Origin: Anaerolineae bacterium
Lineage (GTDB): Bacteria; Chloroflexota; Anaerolineae; Aggregatilineales; Phototrophicaceae
DNA length: 64,000 nucleotides
Direction of reading: 5' to 3'
NCBI GenBank assembly: GCA_022824365.1
Contig: JAJEAA010000011.1
Location: forward strand, 1 to 64,000
Under the pieces are notes generated by a model. That model had not been told where the DNA came from. It worked only from the letters and a program-made list of their open reading frames with translations, and ran no database searches. The position numbers and the translations under genes are program-made. Below, one piece after another: positions 7,948 through 15,958 of this stretch. Within the stretch, counting starts at the first letter, position 1. Each line of letters begins with the position of its first letter.

Positions 7948-7976
7948 AGTATAGTCGGCGGGGGGCGGGGCGTCAA
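7948..7976 (-). promoter_or_regulatory. Sigma-70-type promoter of the SRP RNA gene
   Basis: On the minus strand TTGACG (7971-7976) and TATACT (7948-7953) are separated by exactly 17 bases. Transcription would begin about seven bases after the -10 box, at about 7941, which is the first base of the predicted RNA. The match is one of the strongest in the window. Confidence 0.85.
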
Positions 7977-8126
7977 TATCGCTGGCGGCGAAGGCGCGGC
8001 AATCGTCTTAAATTATTTCAGCACGAGGGCAAGAAAGTAGGTCCAGGAAAGTCGTGCGAATCGGGAATTGCCGTTTTCTACCCCTCACCCCCGGCCCCCT
8101 CTCCCATAAAGCTGAGGGCAGGACAG

Positions 8127-8289
8127 TTTTTCAGCGAACGGAATATTGTCGTATATCTTGTAATTTCATGGGCTTTTTCGGGCGACCCAATGGCTCGCCC
8201 CTACATCTAAGTAAAACCAAGTTAGTCATGCGACAAATGAAATGTAGTGGATGTTGTAAGCGGGCGACTCACAGAGTCGCCCCTACAAT
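8127..8289. repeat. Two palindromic intergenic repeat copies
   Basis: The first copy (8127-8205) repeats the long form seen at 1388-1461 and ends in GGGCGACCCAATGGCTCGCC-CCTACA. The second (8262-8287) is GGGCGACTCACAGAGTCGCC-CCTACA. They lie between the SRP RNA promoter and the ABC permease gene, a region without genes. Confidence 0.75.
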
Positions 8290-8428
8290 GATTTCGGTTT
8301 TTGCCATTCGCTTTACCTTGCAATATTTTCTCATTACTTTGTTGGTTCTACTTAGTATTCCCGAGTCAGGATAATTGGTTGCCATGTCCGTGAAATTCGC
8401 CACTCCGGCGCGAGCGGTAAAAACATCA

Positions 8429-8455
8429 AAGCCCCGCAGAGTTCAGGCGGGGCTT
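8429..8455 (-). terminator. Intrinsic terminator after the ABC permease gene
   Basis: Perfect stem AAGCCCCGC/GCGGGGCTT with a nine-base loop. On the minus strand it is followed by TGATGTTTTT, on the plus strand by ATTGTTG, so it ends the minus-strand drug-export operon and may work weakly in the other direction. Confidence 0.85.
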
Positions 8456-8482
8456 ATTGTTGTCGCGTTATTGTCAAGCGAG

Positions 8483-9325
8483 TTAGCGCGAGGCCACCTT
8501 GGCGTATTGCCAGACCGCCAGCGGCATGAAGACGACGAAGATGCCGATGATCCAGAGCAGGGCGATGGCGATCTCGTCAGGATTGACCGTACCGGTCATC
8601 AAATCGCGCACGGCATTGGCGACCACGCTGACCGGCTGATTCTCGGCGAAGACGCGCAGCCAATCGGGCATGGTCATAGTGGGGACGAAGATGGAGCTGG
8701 CGAAGGTGAGGGGGAACATCCAGATGAAGCCGGCCACCTGAGCCGCTTCGGGGTCTTTGACATAGAGGCCGATGGCAGCGCCGATCCAGGTGAATGAGTG
8801 GCCGAAGGCGATTGCCAGGAGGATGCCGAGCAAGCCTATGCCCCAATCTTCAAAGCGGAAACCGATAACGTAACCCGCGATCATCATGATGGTGATGGTG
8901 ATCGTTCCACGGACGGTATCGGCGACAGTGCGCCCGGCAAGCACGGCTGCCCGGGACATGGGCAGGGAACGGAAGCGGTCAATCATCCCCTTTGACAGAT
9001 CCACCGACAAGCCGATGGTGGTATTGGTGGAGGCGAAGATGATCGTTTGAATGATGACGCCGGGCAGGAGGAAGCTGATGTAATCCCCGCCGGTGGCAAA
9101 GCGGATCGCGCCGCCGAAGACGTATGTGAAGAGCAGCAGGAACATGACGGGTTGTATCGTGGCGAATATCACCAACTGCGGTTGACGAAAGAGCTGTTTG
9201 AGGTTGCGGCGCATCACGATCCAGGTGTCGGTGAAATTCCACAGGAAGCGCCGCAGAGCGCTGGCATTTTCGGCGGCGTGAATGAAGGGAGTCGGAGAAA
9301 TGGGCTTCAGGGTGTGCTCGGTCAT
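8483..9325 (-). CDS. ABC-2 type transporter permease, DrrB-like drug exporter
   Basis: A 280-residue integral membrane protein with about six hydrophobic segments and the ABC-2 permease pattern of the DrrB/daunorubicin-resistance type: NLKQLFRQPQLVIFATIQPV before the first membrane helix, then SKGMIDRFRSLPMSRAAVL in the cytoplasmic loop, and the NQPVSVVANAVRDLMTG segment near the end. It should form the membrane channel of an exporter for drugs or lipids with the ATPase gene immediately upstream (44 bp). The two genes and the MarR regulator ahead of them form one minus-strand operon ending in a strong terminator. Confidence 0.88.
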   Translation of the reverse strand: MTEHTLKPISPTPFIHAAENASALRRFLWNFTDTWIVMRRNLKQLFRQPQLVIFATIQPVMFLLLFTYVFGGAIRFATGGDYISFLLPGVIIQTIIFASTNTTIGLSVDLSKGMIDRFRSLPMSRAAVLAGRTVADTVRGTITITIMMIAGYVIGFRFEDWGIGLLGILLAIAFGHSFTWIGAAIGLYVKDPEAAQVAGFIWMFPLTFASSIFVPTMTMPDWLRVFAENQPVSVVANAVRDLMTGTVNPDEIAIALLWIIGIFVVFMPLAVWQYAKVASR

Positions 9326-9368
9326 ATTGGTTTGAATCCTTGTCGATTATGTTGATTGGGCTGAGCGC

Positions 9369-10367
9369 TTAAGCGCTGCGCCGGCGGAAGGGTCCGCGGC
9401 GTTTCGGCTTGGTTTCTTCTTCGTCAATCGTCTCGCCGGTTATGCTGAGGAATACATCGTTAAGCGTCGGTCGGCGGAGGTTCAGTTCGGCGATATGGAT
9501 ATCCTCATTGTCGAGCACGCGCACGACCTCAGCGATGGATTGCGCGCCATTCTCAACTGCAAGGACGACATGACCTCGCAGATCGTCGGTCTGCGGCGTC
9601 TCGGTGGTAAGCCGCTGCAGCAGCGAAGAGGCCTGAGCGGTCTGCTGGGGATTGGCGACGGTGATATCGATGAAGTCAGCGGCCATGTTGGCTTTGAGTT
9701 CATCGGCCGTGCCTTCGGCGATGACATGCCCGTGATCGATGACGACGATCTTGTCCGCCAGTTCGTCCGCTTCTTCCAGATACTGGGTGGTGAGCAGGAG
9801 TGTCGTGCCATCCGAGACCAGTTCACGAATGGTGTCCCACATGGCGATGCGGGCGCGGGCGTCCAAGCCGGTGGTGGGTTCATCGAGAAAGAGGATGTTG
9901 GGGCGGGCAACGATGCTGGCGGCGAGGTCAAGGCGGCGGCGCATCCCGCCGGAGTAGGTCTTGACCGAGCGATCGGCGGCGTCGGTGAGGGAAAACTGTT
10001 CGAGCAGTTCCTGGGCGCGCTGCCTGGCGGCGGAACCCGCCATGTGGTAGAGGCGTCCGACCATGACCAGATTTTCGCGCCCGGTGAGGATTTCGTCGAC
10101 GGCGGCGTTCTGGCCAGCCAAGCCGATTATTTCGCGGACGCGCTGTTTCTGCCGCAGGACATCGAGGCCGCCGACGCGCACAACCCCGCTATCGGGTTTG
10201 AGCAAGGTGGTGAGGATGCGGACGAGGGTGGTTTTGCCGGCGCCGTTGGGACCGAGCAAGCCCAGCACCTTCCCCTGCTCCGCCGCGAGGGATACGCCGT
10301 CCAGGGCTTTGACATCACCGAAATGCTTGTAGACTTCGTCGGCGATGATGGCGTTGTTATTGGGCAT
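9369..10367 (-). CDS. ABC transporter ATP-binding protein, DrrA-like
   Basis: A 332-residue ATPase. Walker A is GLLGPNGAGKTT, the ABC signature is YSGGMRRRLDLAASIVARP and Walker B is NILFLDEPTTGLD, followed by the LLLTTQYLEEADELADK switch region. The extension after the nucleotide-binding domain is typical of DrrA-type exporters. The start MPNNNAI at 10367 is chosen because GAGAGGAC lies just before it; the upstream in-frame ATG (10415) nearly touches the MarR gene and adds 16 residues not seen in the family. It powers the permease encoded next. Confidence 0.9.
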   Translation of the reverse strand: MPNNNAIIADEVYKHFGDVKALDGVSLAAEQGKVLGLLGPNGAGKTTLVRILTTLLKPDSGVVRVGGLDVLRQKQRVREIIGLAGQNAAVDEILTGRENLVMVGRLYHMAGSAARQRAQELLEQFSLTDAADRSVKTYSGGMRRRLDLAASIVARPNILFLDEPTTGLDARARIAMWDTIRELVSDGTTLLLTTQYLEEADELADKIVVIDHGHVIAEGTADELKANMAADFIDITVANPQQTAQASSLLQRLTTETPQTDDLRGHVVLAVENGAQSIAEVVRVLDNEDIHIAELNLRRPTLNDVFLSITGETIDEEETKPKRRGPFRRRSA

Positions 10368-10424
10368 TAGAGTTGTCCTCTCTGATAGTTTGATGAAACT
10401 GATAGAAATGAACAAGGCTTGAAG

Positions 10425-10931
10425 TCAGCAACTGCATGGGCCGGCCTCGTCCGAATCGTTTTCAAACAGAGACAGCACGCGTTCAAAGGTCGAAAGCGCG
10501 GCGATACGCTCTGACTCGCTCAAGGGCGCCAGCAACTCGCGCGCCAGCTGCATGTGGCTCGCTTCGGCATGATGCATGCGTTCCACGCCGGCGTCGGTTA
10601 ATTCCACCAGGACGCTGCGCCGATCGCGCGGGTTGCTGATTCTATAAACCAGTCCTTCCGCTTCGAGCCGGTCGATCATCTGCGAGGCGTTGGAGCGATT
10701 GGAGTAGACGCCGTCGGCAAAAAAGCTGATGGGCTGAGGCGCGCCGGCATCATAGAGCCGTTTGAGAAACCACAACTGCGGTGGCGACAGCATGCCTGAG
10801 GCTTTGATCTGTTCAGCATGCTGCACCAGTTGGCGGCAAATGCGCGACAAGAGCGTGAAGAAGCGGTTCTCGAAAGTCTCGTCCAGCGCAGCCGATTCGG
10901 CGCAGGCTTGATTCATATCTGAATTATCCAT
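10425..10931 (-). CDS. MarR family transcriptional regulator
   Basis: A 168-residue winged-helix regulator. The centre has the MarR pattern: LSPPQLWFLKRLYDAG, recognition helix SNRSNASQMIDRLEAEGLV, and the wing RISNPRDRRSVLVELTDAG. MarR dimers usually bind palindromes at their own promoter and are released by small aromatic compounds or drugs. Here the gene is first in an operon with a DrrAB-type exporter and has a 25-bp near-palindrome across its start codon, so control of drug efflux is likely. The C-terminus ends GPCSC, a cysteine pair that could be redox- or metal-sensitive; this is speculation. Confidence 0.9.
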   Translation of the reverse strand: MDNSDMNQACAESAALDETFENRFFTLLSRICRQLVQHAEQIKASGMLSPPQLWFLKRLYDAGAPQPISFFADGVYSNRSNASQMIDRLEAEGLVYRISNPRDRRSVLVELTDAGVERMHHAEASHMQLARELLAPLSESERIAALSTFERVLSLFENDSDEAGPCSC

Positions 10932-10965
10932 ATATGTAGCATATACGGATTTTCCAGCTTGTCTA
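10926..10965 (-). promoter_or_regulatory. marR promoter with overlapping palindromic operator; possibly leaderless mRNA
   Basis: Minus strand: TAGACA (10960-10965), 16-base spacer, TATGCT (10938-10943), then six bases and the ATG at 10931. The spacing places the transcription start at or next to the ATG, so the mRNA may be leaderless. A 25-bp near-palindrome (10926-10950) with half sites ATCC-x-TATATG and CATATA-x-GGAT covers the -10 box and start codon, a fitting MarR autoregulatory site. Confidence 0.7.
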
Positions 10966-11011
10966 TATGAACTTTGTTAGAACTGCCAACTCGCGATCGT
11001 CGCAGCAGGGG

Positions 11012-11803
11012 CTATTGTTCCCGGAACACCACTTCAAAGATCTTGTTCCATTTCTTGCCGGTGATGAAGAAGGTTTCGCTTTCGGGATTGTAAGCGATGC
11101 CATTGAGGACGCTGCCGGAATCAAGCTCAGCGCGTTCGTCAGCGGAGAGGAGGGCGGAGGCGTCAATGATGGCGGTGATCTCGCCCGTAAATTTGTCAAT
11201 GCGGAAGATATAGTCGGTATTCCAGGCGTTGGCGTAGATATGCTCGCCGACGCATTCCAGTTCATTGAGGAGTTGGGGCGGGATGATCTGCCCGTCCAGG
11301 GTAACGGCGCCGCGGAAGATAAGTTCAAATGAAATGGGATCGCGGACAGACAAGAAGGATGTGCTATCGCTCATGAAGAGATAGCGGTCGTCATAGCAGA
11401 GTCCCCAGCCTTCGCCTTCGTAATCGATGCTGTTGAGGAGTTCGAAAGTCTCGAAGTCGTATACAAAAGCTTCGCCAGCGCGCCAGGTCAGTTGAATGAG
11501 CTGGTCGCCGACGCGTTCGAGGCCTTCGGCGAAGTAGGTATCATCAAGCGGGACGATTTGTTGCGGGTTGCCGCTTTCGATGTCCACGCGGCGCAAGCTG
11601 GAGCCGCCCCACAAGCCGGTAGATTCATAGAGATAGCCGGCGTCCCAGATCAACCCTTGGGTGAAGGCCTTGGCGTCATGCGGGTAAACATTGATGACTT
11701 CCGGGACGAGGAGGAGCGCTGATGGCGACTGCGCTTGCAGCGGGAGCAGCAAGAAGATGAAGCAAGCTATGAGGGCGATGCCTTTCAAACGGGGGTTCCT
11801 CAC
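11012..11803 (-). CDS. Glutaminyl-peptide cyclotransferase (plant/bacterial-type beta-propeller)
   Basis: A 264-residue exported protein of the type I glutaminyl cyclase family, which turns N-terminal Gln of peptides into pyroglutamate. Family landmarks in order are HDAKAFTQGLIW, YESTGLWGGSSLRRVD, YFAEGLE, QLTWRAGEA, YEGEGWGLCYD, LLNELECV, the NAWNTDYIFRID strand, VLNGIAYNP and FITGKKWNKIFEV; together these are the five-bladed propeller. The GTG at 11803 is chosen: AGGA precedes it and it gives the signal peptide KGIALIACFIFLLLPLQAQ. A longer ATG frame to 11896 would put 31 non-signal residues in front. No co-transcribed partner is visible. Confidence 0.85.
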   Translation of the reverse strand: MRNPRLKGIALIACFIFLLLPLQAQSPSALLLVPEVINVYPHDAKAFTQGLIWDAGYLYESTGLWGGSSLRRVDIESGNPQQIVPLDDTYFAEGLERVGDQLIQLTWRAGEAFVYDFETFELLNSIDYEGEGWGLCYDDRYLFMSDSTSFLSVRDPISFELIFRGAVTLDGQIIPPQLLNELECVGEHIYANAWNTDYIFRIDKFTGEITAIIDASALLSADERAELDSGSVLNGIAYNPESETFFITGKKWNKIFEVVFREQ

Positions 11804-12078
11804 AATTGATCCTGTTGCAGGATTTAATGCTAACAGCGATACAAGCGGGATGGCTAGCCCGAAATCGCATTGCAAGTCGGCGCGGCAGAAGCGCAAGCGG
11901 TATGCGGGAGTGAAAACTGCGAAGCCAGTTCGAAGTCAAGGCAGGGTCTGGTATTTAGTGAAACCTCACAGAAAAATCGGCGCAATTTCCATAAGTTTCG
12001 CTGTGGATGTTGTAAGAATCGTCCAATACAATGGCGCTGTTTACTCTATGGATAGCTCTAGCATAAGGATGGATAGAA

Positions 12079-13512
12079 ATGGCAAGCCTTGTCCCCCCCG
12101 CTTCCGCGATGGAGTCGCCCGGCGCTTTGTTGGCTTGGGCAAATGACAATGACATCGCCGAGATAGACTTACGATTTGTCGATATCCGCGGGATACCGCA
12201 GCACTTCAGCATGCCGATACAGTCGGTAGATGAAGGCGCTTTTGAAGATGGTTTCGGCTTCGATGGCTCGAGCATTCAAGGTTTCCAGGCGATCAACGAA
12301 TCGGACATGATTTTGCTGGCGGATCTGAGCACGGCTTATATCGACCCCTTCTTCAGCCTGCCGACCCTGGCGATGTATTGCGACGCGCACGACCCGATCA
12401 GCCGCGAGCCCTACGCCCTGGACGCGCGCGGCGTGACGAAGCGGGCCGAAGCCTATTTGAAGGAACATTCGGATTTGGCCGATATCGCTTATTTTGGTCC
12501 GGAAGCCGAGTTCTTCATGTTCGACAATGTGCAGTACAGCACATCGGAGAACAGCAGCTTTTACCGCGTCGATTCCTTCGAGGGCGATTGGAACAGCGGC
12601 AACGAAGACCCGGCGCAGGGTCACATGAATCGGATCAAGATGGGTTACTTCCCCTTGCCGCCGCTGGACAAGACGCATGACGTGCGCGCCGAGATGGTGC
12701 AGCGCTTGATCGACGTCGGCATGGAGGTCGAGGTGCATCACCACGAAGTCGGCGGCGCGGGCCAAGCGGAGATCGACTTGAAATACGCGCCCCTGCTCGA
12801 GATGGCGGACATGATGGTGACGTACAAGTATGTCGTGAAGAATGTGGCGGCGGAGAATGGCTTGCACGCGACCTTTATGCCCAAGCCGCTCTTTGAAGAA
12901 AACGGCTCCGGCATGCACGTGCATATGTCGCTTTGGAAAGACGGACAACCGCTTTTCGGCGGCGATCAGTACGCGGGTTTGAGCCAGATGGCGCTGTGGT
13001 ACATCGGCGGCTTGATCAAGCATGCGCCGGCCTGCGCCGCCTTCACCAATCCAATCACGAACAGCTATCGGCGTTTGGTGCCGGGTTATGAAGCGCCGGT
13101 GAACCTGGTGTATTCGGCGCGGAACCGCTCGGCGGGCATCCGCATCCCGATGTACAGCAACAATCCCAAAGCCAAGCGGGTTGAGGCGCGCTGGCCCGAT
13201 CCGGCGGCCAATCCTTATTTGGCGATGCCGGCGCTGCTGATGGCGGGCATTGACGGCATCAAGAACCAGATTGATCCGGGCGCGTCTTCGGAAGCTGACT
13301 TGTACGAGGGCGATCATGAGACGCCGGTCATGCCTGGCACCTTGGGCGAAGCCTTGCGCGAGTTGGAAGCGAACCATGACTTCTTGCTCGAGGGCGGGGT
13401 CTTCAACGATCAGTTCATCCAGAATTACATCGACTACAAGCAGGTGGAGGATCAGGACGCGGTGGCGATGCGGCCGCATCCTTACGAGTTCGAGTTGTAC
13501 TTCAGCATTTAG
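12079..13512 (+). CDS. glnA: Glutamine synthetase, type I
   Basis: A 477-residue cytosolic enzyme that makes glutamine from glutamate, ammonia and ATP. Signatures are complete: FEDGFGFDGSSIQGFQ in the N-terminal beta-grasp domain, FGPEAEFFMFD metal ligands, VEVHHHEVGGAGQAEID, GSGMHVHMSLWKDG, the NPITNSYRRLVPGYEAPV loop and YSARNRSAGIRIP. The C-terminal DLYEGDHE resembles the adenylylation loop of the I-beta subgroup (Tyr of NLYDL), so covalent control is possible. It ends in a strong terminator and appears monocistronic. A 45-bp near-identical copy of its last codons occurs 1.4 kb downstream. Confidence 0.97.
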   Translation: MASLVPPASAMESPGALLAWANDNDIAEIDLRFVDIRGIPQHFSMPIQSVDEGAFEDGFGFDGSSIQGFQAINESDMILLADLSTAYIDPFFSLPTLAMYCDAHDPISREPYALDARGVTKRAEAYLKEHSDLADIAYFGPEAEFFMFDNVQYSTSENSSFYRVDSFEGDWNSGNEDPAQGHMNRIKMGYFPLPPLDKTHDVRAEMVQRLIDVGMEVEVHHHEVGGAGQAEIDLKYAPLLEMADMMVTYKYVVKNVAAENGLHATFMPKPLFEENGSGMHVHMSLWKDGQPLFGGDQYAGLSQMALWYIGGLIKHAPACAAFTNPITNSYRRLVPGYEAPVNLVYSARNRSAGIRIPMYSNNPKAKRVEARWPDPAANPYLAMPALLMAGIDGIKNQIDPGASSEADLYEGDHETPVMPGTLGEALRELEANHDFLLEGGVFNDQFIQNYIDYKQVEDQDAVAMRPHPYEFELYFSI

Positions 13513-13532
13513 GCGCAAAGCTTACACAATGG

Positions 13533-13559
13533 AAAGCCACCTCAAGCAGGTGGCTTTTT
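13533..13559 (+). terminator. Intrinsic terminator of glnA
   Basis: Perfect ten-base stem AAAGCCACCT/AGGTGGCTTT with a five-base loop (CAAGC), running into TTTTT. It begins 21 bases after the glnA stop. Confidence 0.93.
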
Positions 13560-13733
13560 GCATACAAGTTTCTGTGATTTGGGCAAATCGCGGCTTATGA
13601 GGTTACACTCGGGTCAAGAAAGCAAAGCACGATTTCTCAAAATGCACTTAAATGCGTCCGATGGATAGTCAATTCTTCAGCAACAATTCTGCTGGATGTC
13701 CTGTATCTTCACTATAATATTCTTCGCCCAAGC

Positions 13734-14831
13734 CTAGCCGGCATCGGCGTTGTCGTCCAAGAGAGAGCGATAACCAGCGTATTCGGCAATGACGTCATAG
13801 GTGTCAGTCTCCCAAATCACGATTCGCCCGTCACTGCTCATTGCAGCGAGCTTGCTTCCATCGGGACTCCATTCTATGCCCTTGTACACCGGCGATCTTC
13901 TTAAGTTAAACACATCCGGCAAAACTGTAATGGTATCCGAGGGCAGATCCCAAATGAGTGCACCGGACTTAGAAAGATTCAGTCCTGTTTCGTCATAGCG
14001 ATTAATGATAAACGCCAGTTTTGTCGAATCAGTGTGCCAGCTTAAACCAAATAATGAGTATGAATCGTTAGAATCAATATCAAGCCTATGTATCTGCTCC
14101 CCTCCAATTTCTCTATCCGAGTCAACCTGCGCATTCGGAATCACTTTCCAGACAGTAACAGGCCCCCTACCGGCGGCGAACATGTTTCCATCAGGACTCC
14201 AACGCGCCGGCCAGTTGGCGCCGTCCGAGGTCCAGTATTTCCAGATAAAATCAACGAGAAGACCCGTGTAGGGGCTCCAGAACGCGAAGCCGTTCATTGT
14301 GTCAAACAGTAATTCACCTCCTTGCGGTCGCCAGTCAATTTGCGGCGCCTCGACATATACATTCCATAGGGTTATCAGTTCTCGCATTTCTTGCGTATAA
14401 ACGTTCCAGACTGCAATCTGCTTCCAGCGTCCAGCTGCAAGGTATTTGTCAGATGGCGACCACACAATGCTCTGCGCAATACTGTCGCGCATTTCGACAG
14501 TACTCGATGGTCTATATAGACTTGGAAACGTCAGATACCTTTCGCTGCCAGATTCCAGGTTGTGCATCACAATCCGTGGCTCTCCGCTCTTGCTATAAGC
14601 AATCTTATGTCCGCGATTGCTCCAGACTGCTGTAATTATGTGATCGTCGCCCAAGACTGAATATAAAGAGAGATCGTCACTATGACGAATGTGAACTCCG
14701 CGGGATGTGGCGACAGCGATGTATTGCCCATCGGCACTCCAATCCAAGCCCAGAGTCCATGGAAGATTTTCATCATCTGCATTTGCTTGACAAACGCATA
14801 GGATGAGCAGGGCTATGCTCAGTAGTCTCAT
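13734..14831 (-). CDS. Secreted WD40-like beta-propeller protein
   Basis: A 365-residue protein with signal peptide MRLLSIALLILCVCQANAD. The rest is a chain of WD40/TolB-like blades: LGLDWSADGQYIAVATS, AVWSNRGHKIAYS, SIVWSPSDKYLAAGRWKQIA, IDWRPQGGELLFD, ARWSPDGNMFAAG, LSWHTDSTKLAFI and IEWSPDGSKLAAMSSDGRIV. This should fold as a seven-bladed propeller used for binding; no catalytic site is visible. It is visibly richer in A and T than its neighbours, which suggests a different history from the flanking genes. It stands alone on the minus strand between glnA and a glnA remnant. Confidence 0.8.
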   Translation of the reverse strand: MRLLSIALLILCVCQANADDENLPWTLGLDWSADGQYIAVATSRGVHIRHSDDLSLYSVLGDDHIITAVWSNRGHKIAYSKSGEPRIVMHNLESGSERYLTFPSLYRPSSTVEMRDSIAQSIVWSPSDKYLAAGRWKQIAVWNVYTQEMRELITLWNVYVEAPQIDWRPQGGELLFDTMNGFAFWSPYTGLLVDFIWKYWTSDGANWPARWSPDGNMFAAGRGPVTVWKVIPNAQVDSDREIGGEQIHRLDIDSNDSYSLFGLSWHTDSTKLAFIINRYDETGLNLSKSGALIWDLPSDTITVLPDVFNLRRSPVYKGIEWSPDGSKLAAMSSDGRIVIWETDTYDVIAEYAGYRSLLDDNADAG

Positions 14832-14935
14832 TTCGCCGCTCCCAATGCCCTTGTGCCCATTCTACGGAACAAAAAAGGGATGCGGTCATACGATATCCCT
14901 ACGCAATATGAGGTGGGGGATTCTGAGCTGGAAGA

Positions 14936-14980
14936 ATGCGGCCGCATCCCTACGAGTTCGAGTTGTACTTCAGTATTTAG
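14936..14980 (+). pseudogene. Remnant copy of the glnA 3' end
   Basis: These 45 bases match the last 45 of glnA (13468-13512, encoding MRPHPYEFELYFSI and stop) at 43 positions. Just upstream, frame-shifted by one base, QYEVGDSELE loosely follows the glnA segment YKQVEDQDAVA, so the remnant may extend to about 14900. No other part of a glutamine synthetase is found there. It is followed by a CCCCCACCCCC repeat and a palindromic repeat (15028-15054). Confidence 0.75.
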
Positions 14981-15027
14981 CCCCCACCCCCAAAATGAGG
15001 GAGGGGCTTCAACGAGTTGTATAGTTC

Positions 15028-15054
15028 GGGCGGCCCAATGGGTCGCCCTTACAT
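15028..15054. repeat. Palindromic intergenic repeat copy
   Basis: GGGCGGCCCAATGGGTCGCC followed by CTTACAT. Member of the same dispersed palindrome family as 1438-1461. Confidence 0.7.
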
Positions 15055-15118
15055 TTTCTATGGTTGGCGGGGTTGGGATGCCCCGCAATATTGCCGGATG
15101 GCCGGCGGGCGCAAGAAA

Positions 15119-15799
15119 CTACTCGCCTTTCGAGCGCGCAAAGGACGGCGGGTCCGTATGACGTATTTCCGTGATATGGATCCAGTCTTGCGAATGCTCC
15201 TCGACCAGGTAAATGCCCGGGATTGATATGATGCCGAAGATCAGGCGGACGATGGTCGTGCCGATGAAAGCCGCCACCATGTCATCAGTCGACATCGAGC
15301 CGGCGAAAGCCAACAGCAAGAACAGAATGCGATCGAGGGGGATGCCGATGGCATTGCTGACGAGGACGCGGCCCCATTGATGCCCGCCGCCGAAGCGCTC
15401 TACCCAGCGGGTATAGACTTCGGTATCGACCAACTGCGAGATCACTGTGGCGACCACCGCCGCCATCTGAACGCGCCAGTTCAGTGTAAGCAAGGAACCC
15501 AGCGCGACGCTTTCGTCCGGCGTCATCGCAGGCTGGAGATTGGAGATGATGAAGAAGAAAGCTTGTACGATCAGGTAGATGACGGCGGCGGCGATGATAA
15601 GCGTTCGGGCGATATGGGGGCCAGCAAGTTTGTGCGCCATGTCGCGCAGGGTATAGGTCAAGGGGTAGGCAATGGAAAAGGCGCTGACGTTAATGCCGAC
15701 AATGGTTAGATTGCGCAAATCTGATATATCGGCGACCATCTGCGCGGCCACGTATGCGACCCCCACCAAGATGAGAATATGAAGATTTCGGATGGACAT
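15119..15799 (-). CDS. VUT family (YhhQ-like) transporter, probable queuosine precursor uptake
   Basis: A 226-residue protein with about six membrane helices. The VUT/YhhQ family signatures are VGINVSAFSIAYPLTYTLRD near the start, an internal SQLVDTEVYTRW segment and the RVLVSNAIGIPLDRILFLLLA helix. Family members import queuosine precursors (preQ0/preQ1 or queuine) for tRNA modification. The ATG at 15799 has AGGAG seven bases before it; longer frames run into the promoter. The leader is about 25 nt, so there is no room for a preQ1 riboswitch. Function is known for the family and inferred here. Confidence 0.82.
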   Translation of the reverse strand: MSIRNLHILILVGVAYVAAQMVADISDLRNLTIVGINVSAFSIAYPLTYTLRDMAHKLAGPHIARTLIIAAAVIYLIVQAFFFIISNLQPAMTPDESVALGSLLTLNWRVQMAAVVATVISQLVDTEVYTRWVERFGGGHQWGRVLVSNAIGIPLDRILFLLLAFAGSMSTDDMVAAFIGTTIVRLIFGIISIPGIYLVEEHSQDWIHITEIRHTDPPSFARSKGE

Positions 15800-15829
15800 A
15801 TCGTCACTCCTATAAGTTGATTTAGTTAC

Positions 15830-15859
15830 ATAGTATCCCCAAGCGGCGGATTTAGTCAA
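15830..15859 (-). promoter_or_regulatory. Promoter of the VUT family transporter gene
   Basis: Minus strand TTGACT (15854-15859), 18-base spacer, TACTAT (15830-15835). The start would lie about 25 bases before the ATG at 15799. Confidence 0.7.
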
Positions 15860-15958
15860 CACAGGCGGGCCGGAAGTATCATAAAAGACATAGTCGCCCG
15901 TATGCGATTGCTGGATTGGGACAGCGGGCATACACATCAGCGGGAAGCGGAGGCGCGA

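Noticed and set aside
7719-7976. Small ORFs on both strands over the SRP RNA
   Set aside because: They overlap a well-supported structured RNA and show no protein family or ribosome site.
12169-13518. 449-codon minus-strand ORF over glnA
   Set aside because: Antisense shadow of glutamine synthetase with arginine/histidine-rich nonsense composition.
15800-15860. preQ1 riboswitch ahead of the YhhQ-like transporter
   Set aside because: The promoter lies too close to the ATG; the leader of about 25 nt is too short for the aptamer plus expression platform.
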